From assembly GCF_900169265.1 (NCBI RefSeq), contig NZ_FXYX01000001.1, positions 124,001 to 188,000 of the forward strand: DNA of 64,000 nucleotides, read 5' to 3'. The translations under genes were made by a program, and so were the position numbers. Position 1 is the stretch's first letter; the number at the start of each line of letters is the position of its first letter. This document shows positions 53,527 to 61,298 of this stretch, piece by piece. The notes below the pieces were generated by a model, which was not told the DNA's origin, ran no database searches, and saw nothing but the letters and a program-made list of their open reading frames with translations. Origin of the DNA: Brevibacterium iodinum ATCC 49514 (lineage in GTDB: Bacteria; Actinomycetota; Actinomycetes; Actinomycetales; Brevibacteriaceae).

Positions 53527-54795
53527 TCACCGGGCGGCTTTCTGCCTACGCTCTCCGCTTCTCAGCTCGATGACGCGTTCGGCTGCCCGGATGAAGCGCG
53601 CGGTCTGTGCCCCTGGCACAGTCTCACCGAGGTAGAGCTGCGCCAGAGCATCGACTGATCCGTCTCGCGAAACCGCCTGATCGATGAGGTCGACGATCTG
53701 GTCTTGCTGCCCAGGCTCCACCGTCGGACATTTGTCCAGCAGCCCGCCCTCGAGCACTTCTGCGTCGGGGTCATGCGGCTGGACCATGACCAACGGCTTT
53801 CCAGACGACAACCAGTCGAAGGCCACCGAGGTCATCTCGACAACGGCGATGTCAGCTTCATCCAGTTGCCACGAGACATCTGGACTGCGGTCCCGGAAAC
53901 CTCTGGGGTCAGCCTCGACGATCTCTTCGACTGCTTCCAATGCGTCTTCGAATTCCGGGTTCATGACTCCGGTTCGAGGATGCGGGCGGAAGATCACTCG
54001 GTACCCGGCTTCGAGCAGAGATTTGACGATAGCTTCTCCGTTGAAGGCAATAGTTCCATAAGCCATCGACGGCGAGTCGCCTTCCCACGTGGACGCGTAG
54101 AACACTGCTTTCCCATCAGGGTGCTCGGCTTTGAAGTCCTCCCATTCCGGAGGTACCGTCCGGGGCCTGTCCAGTTGTGGTCGACCGACGTCGAACATCC
54201 GGTCGTCACCCAGCCCGTAGAGCGTCTGTTTGATGCGGTCTCTGGCGGCCTGTCCCGCGGTGAATACGAAGTCATACCCTTTGAGCTGGTTGGAGATCAT
54301 CGAGATCTTCTCGCTCTCACCGTGGCTGAGGTGGACATGTGCAGGCTCCGGATAGCGGAGCGACTGAAAATTGCTGGTCGCTTGATTGACGTAGAAGACG
54401 GCCCGCAGATTCGACGCCTGCATGAACTCGTCCAAGCCTTTCGTCAGGCGTGAGAACCGAATCGGAAAAGCCGTGACGCCTTCGAGGTACTTAGCGACCG
54501 TTGCATTGCGCACCATGATGCCGAATGGCTTGTCACCGAATCCGAGCTCTTTCAGGCGTGACTCCAGCTGTTCAAAGGGCCACAGCCATTGTTCCAGCTG
54601 GTAGACCGAGCTGAGGTCGCCGGCGAAGTATGCGGCTGCGACGAAGTCGTCGTCTTCGCGAGGATTGAATTCGTCCGGGAGCCGCGACTCACGAACACGC
54701 TCACGCAGTCTCAACGCTGCAAGTTTTGCTACCGATTGAGCAAATGCGGCACCACGGACTGCAGTATTCGGCAGTTCTGCCGGTAGGAAGCTCAT
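53527..54795 (-). CDS. CDP-glycerol glycerophosphotransferase family protein (TagB-like)
   Basis: A 422-residue enzyme similar to the one at 42885: AAYFAGDLSSVYQLEQWLWPFEQ, RAVFYVNQATSNFQSLRYPEPAHVHLSHGESEKISMISNQLKGYDFVFTAG, VFYASTWEGDSPSM, YRVIFRPHPRTG, IAVVEMTSVAFDWLSSGKPLVMV. The SHGESEK histidine and the EMTS segment, in place of DxSS, are the active-site blocks. The ATG at 54795 (MSFLPAELPNTA) gives the family length; longer readings are basic and not conserved. It is divergent from corA and upstream of tagD. Confidence 0.85.
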   Translation of the reverse strand: MSFLPAELPNTAVRGAAFAQSVAKLAALRLRERVRESRLPDEFNPREDDDFVAAAYFAGDLSSVYQLEQWLWPFEQLESRLKELGFGDKPFGIMVRNATVAKYLEGVTAFPIRFSRLTKGLDEFMQASNLRAVFYVNQATSNFQSLRYPEPAHVHLSHGESEKISMISNQLKGYDFVFTAGQAARDRIKQTLYGLGDDRMFDVGRPQLDRPRTVPPEWEDFKAEHPDGKAVFYASTWEGDSPSMAYGTIAFNGEAIVKSLLEAGYRVIFRPHPRTGVMNPEFEDALEAVEEIVEADPRGFRDRSPDVSWQLDEADIAVVEMTSVAFDWLSSGKPLVMVQPHDPDAEVLEGGLLDKCPTVEPGQQDQIVDLIDQAVSRDGSVDALAQLYLGETVPGAQTARFIRAAERVIELRSGERRQKAAR

Positions 54796-54929
54796 GCAAT
54801 CTATTGTGCACGCCCAACTGAGTCCCGCCTGAACTCGCCCTTTGCTCAAGATGAATGGCACAGTCGTCGGCAATCGACTCGCCTCACGGCATCGGCTAGT
54901 TTTGGGTGAGATTCTGCGAAGGGAACACC

Positions 54930-56057
54930 ATGCCATCCGACAGCCGTCACCGTTTCGAACGCCCCAGCCTGCGCAAGCGCGCATCCGCAATCAATACCGG
55001 GCAGGACAAACTGACTGCGGCGCTCTTCAGCCGCCGTATCGTCAACAGCGAACCGCAGGAACTCGTCACTTCCAGCTCATTCAATGAGGCGCTGGCCGCG
55101 CAAATTTCCGAAGGCCTAGGCGTCTCCCAGGGCTCGACAACTCAGGTCATTGTGCCCAGGTCGACGCCCGAGCTCTTGGCCGAGATCGCTTCGGCCTGGG
55201 ACCTCCACCCCGTGCTCGTTGATGATATCTATCACGCGAATCAGCGGGCCAAGGTCGAACGCTACGACGATGTGCTCTTCGTCGTCCTCAAATCAGCGGT
55301 CTACATCGACGCGAAAGAGGAAGTCGAATTCAACGAGTTCCACTTGCTGATGAAGGACGACGTGCTCGTCATCATCTGCCAAGGTGACCGCTTCATCGAC
55401 GGCACTCCTATTCCGACCGATGCCAGTGGAATCGAGGACTACCTCACGAATGAGAAGCGCAGCTTCACGAAGGACCGCGAACTTCTCACGCTCGGACCCG
55501 AGGCTCTCATCTACCGACTGCTCGACACCGCGGTCGATGGGTACTTCCCCGTCCTCGACGGACTCCAAGACGACAAGGACGGGATCGAGCGGCAGGTCTT
55601 CAGCGGGGACACTGCCGCTGCCGAGCGCATCTATCTCCTCAGCCAGGAAGTGATCGATGTCCTCCACAACTCCACCCACCTCAACCGACTGACGCAGGCG
55701 CTCGGTAACGGGGCAGCCAAGTACGCGATTCCCGACGACCTTCGCGCCTACCTCGATGATGTCACCGACCACCTCACGCGCGTCCTCGCCGAGGCGGGAG
55801 AACTGCGAGAGGCCCTGTCGCAGATCCTCAACGTCAACTCCACTCTCGTTGCCCAGAGACAGAATGAGGACATGAAGAAGATCTCCGGCTGGGCGGCGAT
55901 CCTCTTCGCCCCCACCCTCGTCGGAGCCATCTACGGTATGAACTTCGACGATATGCCCGAACTCCATTGGGCCTTCGGCTACCCGATGGCACTGGGGCTC
56001 ATGCTCGGTCTGGGCGTCGTGCTCTACGTCGTCTTCCGGGTCAAGAAGTGGATGTGA
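54930..56057 (+). CDS. corA: CorA-family magnesium/cobalt transporter
   Basis: A 375-residue pentameric channel subunit. The cytoplasmic N-terminal domain is followed by a long stalk helix (LREALSQILNVNSTLVAQRQNEDMKKISGWAAI) and two C-terminal helices, with the YGMNFDDMPEL loop carrying the GMN selectivity motif. It imports Mg2+, which the metal-dependent wall-polymer enzymes need. The ATG at 54930 has GCGAAGGG upstream. Its 3' end overlaps the convergent GT4 gene by 17 bases. Confidence 0.92.
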   Translation: MPSDSRHRFERPSLRKRASAINTGQDKLTAALFSRRIVNSEPQELVTSSSFNEALAAQISEGLGVSQGSTTQVIVPRSTPELLAEIASAWDLHPVLVDDIYHANQRAKVERYDDVLFVVLKSAVYIDAKEEVEFNEFHLLMKDDVLVIICQGDRFIDGTPIPTDASGIEDYLTNEKRSFTKDRELLTLGPEALIYRLLDTAVDGYFPVLDGLQDDKDGIERQVFSGDTAAAERIYLLSQEVIDVLHNSTHLNRLTQALGNGAAKYAIPDDLRAYLDDVTDHLTRVLAEAGELREALSQILNVNSTLVAQRQNEDMKKISGWAAILFAPTLVGAIYGMNFDDMPELHWAFGYPMALGLMLGLGVVLYVVFRVKKWM

Positions 56058-57906
56058 GATCAGCGCGTGTGAAAGTGCCGCTGAGGTTGCCGTACTTCGT
56101 CGAGTACAGCTTCAGCCGATCGGATCGATTGACAATCGAATCGCTGTCGCCCGCGATGCGCACGCGACAGAAGCCTCGGCCGACGACGAGATCGACGGAG
56201 AAGTCCACATACTCTGCCGTGATGCGCACGATCCTGCTCAGCGGGATGTCTGCCGTGATCATGTCTCCGGTCAATACTGCCCGGACGCGCCCATAGAAGT
56301 GGCTTTTCCGCGACTTCCACGAGACGAAGACATCGTCGGGAATCACACCTCCGAGACCCGACAGTCCGACTCTGATCGAGATGCCGTCGGAGTCGATGCT
56401 CGCTGAAATGAGTTCAGCGCGCGCATCCTTCAACTGTGCGATCGAGGTGAATGCCTGTTCTGCCAAATCTGAGCCCCAGCGACGAATGACAGCTTCTTCG
56501 AAAAAATCGGCAGCACGCTCGATGGCCTTGGCCCTCATCTGCCTGACTTCGTTCTCCGGCATGCTGAGGAAGTGCGCGATCGTTCCTGACAGCGTATCGA
56601 CGTCGCCGTTCGGGACGATGAATCCGTTGATTCCGTGGTCGATGACCTCTGCAGGTCGATAGTCGATGTCGTAGCAGATGGGGATGCATCCGGCTGACAT
56701 GCTTTCAGCGACGACCAGTGCTTGGCCCTCCGAATGACTTGTCAGCAGGCTGAACGAGCTGGTGAGAAACGCATTCTTCGCCCCCGGTGTGTGTCCGTGC
56801 AGGACAACGTTCGACTGTAGCCGGTTCTCAGCAATCAGCTCTTCCAAAACCGGCCGCTCGTCGCCTTCTCCAAAGATGTCGAGTGAGACTCTTCCCGAGC
56901 GGACAACCTCTACCTTGGACACGGCGAGGACGGCATCCTCAATTCTCTTGATCGGATCGAGTCGGGCGATCATCGCGCCCTGGCCACGGGGCCGAGGTGC
57001 TGTCGGGTCGCCGTGCAGATTCTCCGTCAGGTTCGAGATCGTTTTCATGCTGCGGGCTGCCAGATCGAGCTTGCTCATATCTTCGCGCTGTCCATTGGTG
57101 AGAATCGCAACGACGTCGAAGGCGTCAAGGTGCCGGAGCATTCCGAATTTGTCTCCGGAGAGTTCGTCGAGGTGATCACCGGCGACGTCGTCGACGAAGT
57201 GACTGTGGATCACCTGGCTGAGGATCACGTTGTCCCGACGGTACTCGTGGATGAAGTTGCCGACGAAGGCCGAATCGCAGATGAGGTACGACGGCTTCGT
57301 CCCGATGACCACATCGAGCCAGGCGTGGTAGAAGTCCCGTGCGGTCGGCCACTGAGCGATGACTTTCTGATCACGACCGAACAGGGTGATCCGGCGTCCG
57401 CCTCGGCGGCCTCGCTTCTTCATGTCCTGGCGATCGATGACAAGCAGATGTCCACGGTCGTGATAGCGATCGACCTGCAGCAGGTGGCCCTCGGAATCTT
57501 CCCTCAGCTCAGTCCAATCCCGTCCGCTCCGATTCAAGACGTCATCGACTGCTGACGGATCGGGATCGACCGTGCCGATCATTCGCCGCAGTTTCCGGTC
57601 GGACCACGTTGTGAGGTCCTGCCACAGATTGCGGATCTTCACCTTGCGATCGAGGGTTCCCGCCTCTTGGAGTTCGCGCTCTCGGTCCCGACCCTTCATT
57701 TCCGGACTCAGCGTCAGAATCTCAACCCGGCGGTTGTCGAGCCGGGCGAAGGCCGAGCTGCGTTCCAGGGCGACTGTGGTCATCCCGCCGAAGTCGTAGC
57801 CGATCGTCCAGGTCAGTGTGAAGTATCTGCCTTCGGGCAGGAGACCACGATGAGGAAATCGGTGAAGATGGGACTGTGTTGGGGATGCTTCGGGGCTGCT
57901 GTTCAC
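56041..57906 (-). CDS. GT4 glycosyltransferase, paralogue of the gene at 44242
   Basis: A 621-residue enzyme, nearly the same length and layout as its paralogue. N-terminal block LTWTIGYDFGGMTTVALERSS, middle IRNLWQDLTTWSDRKL and DFYHAWLDVVIGTKPSYLICDSAFVGNFIHEYR, GT4 core AMIARLDPIKRIEDAVLAVSKV, FGEGDERPVLEELI and EGQALVVAESMSAGC. The accessory C-terminal domain ends LYSTKYGNLSGTFTR. It probably glycosylates the polyol-phosphate chain. The GTG at 57906 is the likely start because TAGTCT lies seven bases upstream and fits a leaderless promoter; the frame is open further upstream with low-complexity sequence. Confidence 0.8.
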   Translation of the reverse strand: MNSSPEASPTQSHLHRFPHRGLLPEGRYFTLTWTIGYDFGGMTTVALERSSAFARLDNRRVEILTLSPEMKGRDRERELQEAGTLDRKVKIRNLWQDLTTWSDRKLRRMIGTVDPDPSAVDDVLNRSGRDWTELREDSEGHLLQVDRYHDRGHLLVIDRQDMKKRGRRGGRRITLFGRDQKVIAQWPTARDFYHAWLDVVIGTKPSYLICDSAFVGNFIHEYRRDNVILSQVIHSHFVDDVAGDHLDELSGDKFGMLRHLDAFDVVAILTNGQREDMSKLDLAARSMKTISNLTENLHGDPTAPRPRGQGAMIARLDPIKRIEDAVLAVSKVEVVRSGRVSLDIFGEGDERPVLEELIAENRLQSNVVLHGHTPGAKNAFLTSSFSLLTSHSEGQALVVAESMSAGCIPICYDIDYRPAEVIDHGINGFIVPNGDVDTLSGTIAHFLSMPENEVRQMRAKAIERAADFFEEAVIRRWGSDLAEQAFTSIAQLKDARAELISASIDSDGISIRVGLSGLGGVIPDDVFVSWKSRKSHFYGRVRAVLTGDMITADIPLSRIVRITAEYVDFSVDLVVGRGFCRVRIAGDSDSIVNRSDRLKLYSTKYGNLSGTFTRADLTSTS

Positions 57907-57913
57907 TACAGAA

Positions 57914-57919
57914 AGACTA
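57914..57919 (-). promoter_or_regulatory. candidate -10 element for a leaderless GT4 mRNA
   Basis: On the minus strand TAGTCT ends seven bases before the GTG at 57906, and no ribosome-binding site is present. No clear -35 element is seen. Confidence 0.35.
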
Positions 57920-58056
57920 ATGATCGATCCCCCGAAATCCAGAGGACACTCCACCTCAATGCTGTGATCTTGGCGAGAACTGCACCCCCCTCCTCCCCTG
58001 CTCACCCGGCAGGCATAGACTGCAAGTAGCCAAACGTCTTGTCCGCAGGAGGAATC

Positions 58057-58662
58057 ATGGCCACACCACAGAACCCGACAAACCCGACAGGCGCGGTCCG
58101 CTCCCTGATGACAGAACTCGGCAGGGGAGCCTTTTGGGCGGTGCTGATCCGCGGCATCCTCGCCGTCCTCTTCGGCATCCTCCTCCTCGCCGCACCCGCC
58201 GCAATGGCAGTAGCACTCGGAATCTGGGTCGGCGCTTGGCTCATCGTCGACGGCATCTTCGAGATCACCCACGCCCTGCAGGCACGCAAACAGAACCTGT
58301 CATGGGGTTGGGAACTGGCCGGAGGCATCGCCTACGTCATCGGCGGCATCGTCATCATGATCGTGCCTCTGACCTTCGCTGTCATGGGCGGCACCGTCAT
58401 CCTGCTGATGATGGCATCGGGAATGCTCATCCGCGGCGTCCTCAGCGTCGCGTCGAAATCGTTCAAGGGCTGGTCGAAGGCCCTGGGCGTCCTCGACATC
58501 ATCTTCGCCGTCATCATGTTCATCGTCGTCTTCTCGAATCCGGGAGCAGCACTGCTCGCCCTGGCCTGGATCGTCGCGATCTACACGATCGTGTTCGGCA
58601 TCTTCCTCATCATCATGGCCTTCGTCGCCCGCTCGCAGACGAAGAAGGCCTTCGGAAACTGA
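58057..58662 (+). CDS. HdeD-family (DUF308) membrane protein
   Basis: A 201-residue protein with six hydrophobic helices, two per DUF308 repeat: FWAVLIRGILAVLFGILLLAAP, ALGIWVGAWLIVDGIFEITHAL, and the second-half copy with SGMLIRGVLSVASKSFKGWSKALG. E. coli HdeD supports acid resistance; the molecular role of the family is unknown. The ATG at 58057 follows GCAGGAGGAATC, an excellent site. It is divergent from the GT4 gene and ends at a perfect hairpin. Confidence 0.85.
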   Translation: MATPQNPTNPTGAVRSLMTELGRGAFWAVLIRGILAVLFGILLLAAPAAMAVALGIWVGAWLIVDGIFEITHALQARKQNLSWGWELAGGIAYVIGGIVIMIVPLTFAVMGGTVILLMMASGMLIRGVLSVASKSFKGWSKALGVLDIIFAVIMFIVVFSNPGAALLALAWIVAIYTIVFGIFLIIMAFVARSQTKKAFGN

Positions 58663-58679
58663 CTAACCCACGGTTCGTG

Positions 58680-58702
58680 CCGGCCGTTCGGCGAACGGCC
58701 GG
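58680..58702. terminator. terminator hairpin after the HdeD-like gene
   Basis: CCGGCCGTTC GGC GAACGGCCGG is a perfect 10-bp stem with a 3-base loop, 18 bases after the stop. No T-run follows, which is usual in high-GC organisms. Confidence 0.6.
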
Positions 58703-58824
58703 ACGTACGGGCCCGGTCGGCCGCCTCGGCGAGGTCAATCATTTCCCACACGTTCGTCCACTCTGCGAAGAACGTTCACGGCGGCTTCGCCACAAGCTCA
58801 CCTGCCCTCCATAGCGTCGGGGAG

Positions 58825-59700
58825 GTGAATACACAGAGAGAAGCATCCAAGCGCACCCGTCCGTTCACCATCCTTACCACCGCGGTCCTCGCGGCCTCGG
58901 CCACCTTCGGCGCAGGCCTCGCGCCCGCTGCGGCCACGGGCCTCGGCTCCGCCGGAGACGCCCCGGGACTTGACTCGTCCAAAGATTACACCGCGCCCGA
59001 CAAGGTCGCCGACATCGAATTCCCGACCACGATCTCCCACCGAGGCGGCGCCGACGTCTACCCCGAAGAATCCATGGAAGGATTCACCGCCTCGGCGAAG
59101 GACGGATTCCTCCCCGAGATGGACATCCAGTTCCTCGAAGACGGCACCCCCGTCCTCATCCACGACGACACCGCCGACCGCACCCTCAACGGAGCCACCG
59201 GCCCCATCCGGGACCTCAGCCGGGAGGAATGGGACGCAGCCACGATCAAGCACCCGGCCGGCGGAGAAGAAGCCGCCACCGTCACCCTCGACGAACTCCT
59301 CGACGAGATGGGCGGCGAGGTCGTCCTGGTTCCCGAGATCAAGCCCGGGGCCACCCCCGAGGAGGTCGACCGGGTTCTCGACGAATTCGACGAACGCGGA
59401 CTCAAGGACTCCCTCGTCGTCCAGTCCTTCGACTTCGAAGCGGCGAAGACGATCGCCGACCGCGGATACACCTCGCTCTACCTCATGGGCTCGACCATGC
59501 CGAAGGAATCACCGGCCGAGATCAAGGACGCCGGAATCGAATGGGTGGGACCGAGCAAGAACCTGCCGACGAACAAGATGCGCGAACTCGACAAGGCCGG
59601 CTTCCACGTCGCCCCGTACACACTCGAGACCGCGAAGGACGGACAGCGCCTGCCCGGGTTCATCGACGGCTACTTCACCGACGACGCCTGGACGAACTGA
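58825..59700 (+). CDS. secreted glycerophosphodiester phosphodiesterase
   Basis: A 291-residue GDPD with an N-terminal signal (RPFTILTTAVLAASATFGAGLAPAAA). Catalytic blocks: TISHRGGADVYPEESMEGF (His-Arg and the metal-binding Glu), EMDIQFLEDGTPVLIHDDTADRTLNG (Glu/Asp and His), VVLVPEIKPG. The enzyme hydrolyses glycerophosphodiesters outside the cell, and could also trim glycerol-phosphate teichoic acid, which suits its position next to the locus; that is inference. GGGGAG touches the GTG start with almost no spacing, so the exact start is uncertain. Confidence 0.88.
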   Translation: MNTQREASKRTRPFTILTTAVLAASATFGAGLAPAAATGLGSAGDAPGLDSSKDYTAPDKVADIEFPTTISHRGGADVYPEESMEGFTASAKDGFLPEMDIQFLEDGTPVLIHDDTADRTLNGATGPIRDLSREEWDAATIKHPAGGEEAATVTLDELLDEMGGEVVLVPEIKPGATPEEVDRVLDEFDERGLKDSLVVQSFDFEAAKTIADRGYTSLYLMGSTMPKESPAEIKDAGIEWVGPSKNLPTNKMRELDKAGFHVAPYTLETAKDGQRLPGFIDGYFTDDAWTN

Positions 59701-59779
59701 CTTACTCGCGTCGATGAACAGTCAGCGGGACCCGGGGGAGGGTCGGAAAATCACCGCCGCGAGTGCCCGCGACGTTGAG

Positions 59780-59785
59780 TAGACT
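59780..59785 (+). promoter_or_regulatory. candidate -10 element for a leaderless mRNA
   Basis: TAGACT ends six bases before the ATG at 59792. No ribosome-binding site precedes that ATG, which fits transcription starting at or next to the start codon. Confidence 0.45.
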
Positions 59786-59791
59786 GCACGA

Positions 59792-60553
59792 ATGGAGCCT
59801 CTCGAACGCGGCACCCCGATCCCGGACCCGCTGACACCCTATCTCGAGGTCGACCGCACCCAGCCGCGGCACGAATGCTGGGTGACCGGTCACATGGTCG
59901 CCGGTCTCGACGGAACCGCTGCCATCCACGGGCGCGTCGGTGCTCTGTCGACAGAACCCGATCAGGACCTCTTCCGACGGATGCGACAGATCGCCGATGT
60001 CGTCATGGTCGGCGCGCAGACGATCCGCCGCGAAGGCTACGCTCCGATGCGGCTGAGCGAGTCCGCCCGAGCGCAGCGTCGAACGCGAGGACAGTCCGAG
60101 ATGCCGCCGGTGGCGGTCGTCAGTCGCAGCCTCGACCTCGACTGGTCCTCACAGGTCTTCGCCGCAGCCCCCGAGCACGCGCGCACCATCGTCATCACGT
60201 GCGCTGAGGCCGATCCCAAGCGGCTGGCAGCCGCCGAACAGGCGGCCACGGTCATCATCGCCGGTGAGGAGCGGGTCGAACCAGCCGCCGCTTTGCAGGC
60301 CCTCGCCGGTCTCGGCTACCAGGTCGTCCTGTGCGAAGGCGGACCCCGGTGGCTCGGGGAGCTCGTCGCCGCAGACCGCCTCGACGAGCTGTGCCTGTCG
60401 ATCTCACCGATGATGGGCGGCGATGCGCTGCCCGTGAGCGTCGCGCCGCCGGGAGCCGGCATCGCACAGTTCTCGCTGAAGTCGACGATGGTCGCCGATG
60501 ACACTCTCTTCCTCCGATACGAAGCGAAGCCGGCGGCGGAGGGACGATTATGA
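59792..60553 (+). CDS. RibD C-terminal-type pyrimidine reductase / DHFR-fold protein
   Basis: A 253-residue reductase of the RibD C-terminal family: CWVTGHMVAGLDGTAAIHGRVGALS, ADVVMVGAQTIRREGYAP, VVLCEGGPRWLGELVAADRLDELCLSISPMMGGDALPV. The family reduces pyrimidine intermediates of riboflavin synthesis or other substrates with NADPH. The deaminase half of RibD is missing, so either a separate deaminase exists or the substrate differs. Its stop overlaps the start of the flavin reductase gene (60550-60553), and the pair is coupled. Confidence 0.85.
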   Translation: MEPLERGTPIPDPLTPYLEVDRTQPRHECWVTGHMVAGLDGTAAIHGRVGALSTEPDQDLFRRMRQIADVVMVGAQTIRREGYAPMRLSESARAQRRTRGQSEMPPVAVVSRSLDLDWSSQVFAAAPEHARTIVITCAEADPKRLAAAEQAATVIIAGEERVEPAAALQALAGLGYQVVLCEGGPRWLGELVAADRLDELCLSISPMMGGDALPVSVAPPGAGIAQFSLKSTMVADDTLFLRYEAKPAAEGRL

Positions 60554-61059
60554 GCACCTCCGGGCTCGACGACCTCATGGGTTCGGTCGATTCCCCGCTC
60601 ATCGTCGTCACCACCTCCGCGGAGGGCGAACGTGCCGGATGCTTAGTCGGATTCCATTCCCAGGCGAGCATCGATCCGGAGCACTACTGCTTCTGGCTGT
60701 CGAAGGCCAACCACACCTACCGGGTGGCGCTGCGTTCCGAGCGCTTCGCGGTGCACTTCCTCACCGACGTCGACCGCGAGTCGGCACGGCACTTCGGATC
60801 ACTTTCCGGAATGGAGACGGACAAGTTCGCCGGTCTTGACTTCACCGTCACCGAGGATGGGGTGCCGCTGCTCGCGGACCTGCCCAACCGTCTCATCGTC
60901 GAACGCATCGCGATGCTCGACGACGGGAGCGATCACGTCTGCCTCACTGCACGTGTGATCGCGACCGAGACGACGGGCGGCTTCGCATCGCTGCGCCCTT
61001 CGCAACTGGGAGACCTCACCCCCGGACACAGCGCCGAGGAACGGGCAATCCGCCCGTAA
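60550..61059 (+). CDS. flavin reductase-like FMN-binding protein
   Basis: A 169-residue split-barrel flavoprotein: SPLIVVTTSAEGERAGCLVGFHSQASIDPEHYCFWLSKANHTYRVA, the usual FMN-binding face, and ERFAVHFLTDVDRESARHFGSLSGMETDKF. It could reduce FMN or act as the reductase of a two-component monooxygenase, but no oxygenase gene is adjacent. Coupling with a RibD-like reductase suggests flavin or flavin-precursor chemistry. Confidence 0.8.
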   Translation: MSTSGLDDLMGSVDSPLIVVTTSAEGERAGCLVGFHSQASIDPEHYCFWLSKANHTYRVALRSERFAVHFLTDVDRESARHFGSLSGMETDKFAGLDFTVTEDGVPLLADLPNRLIVERIAMLDDGSDHVCLTARVIATETTGGFASLRPSQLGDLTPGHSAEERAIRP

Positions 61060-61167
61060 GCCGACCGCGTGCCGATCTGCTGTCAGCGATGACGGAGCAG
61101 ATGGTCAGACACACCTCTACTGTTGAGCCTATGACGACAACGGCAGAGCTCATTCGGAGTCGATGGC

Positions 61168-61269
61168 ATGCCCGAAGTGCGTAACCCGCATCGAAATGCC
61201 ATCGACCGGGTGGTCGTGGCCTTCCTCGTGGCTCTGCTCCTCGGCACGGGCGTGACGAAAGGTCCATGA
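61168..61269 (+). CDS. possible 33-residue small membrane protein
   Basis: The ORF MPEVRNPHRNAIDRVVVAFL ... continues hydrophobic for ~18 residues and ends GTGVTKGP. GGAG at 61156-61159 is well placed. The start codon sits in an 11-bp inverted repeat (61159-61169 with 61196-61206). It has a single predicted membrane segment and no recognised family. It could be a real small membrane protein or chance. Confidence 0.35.
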   Translation: MPEVRNPHRNAIDRVVVAFLVALLLGTGVTKGP

Positions 61270-61298
61270 GGATCGGAGCAGAATCAGCGTCGACTGGT

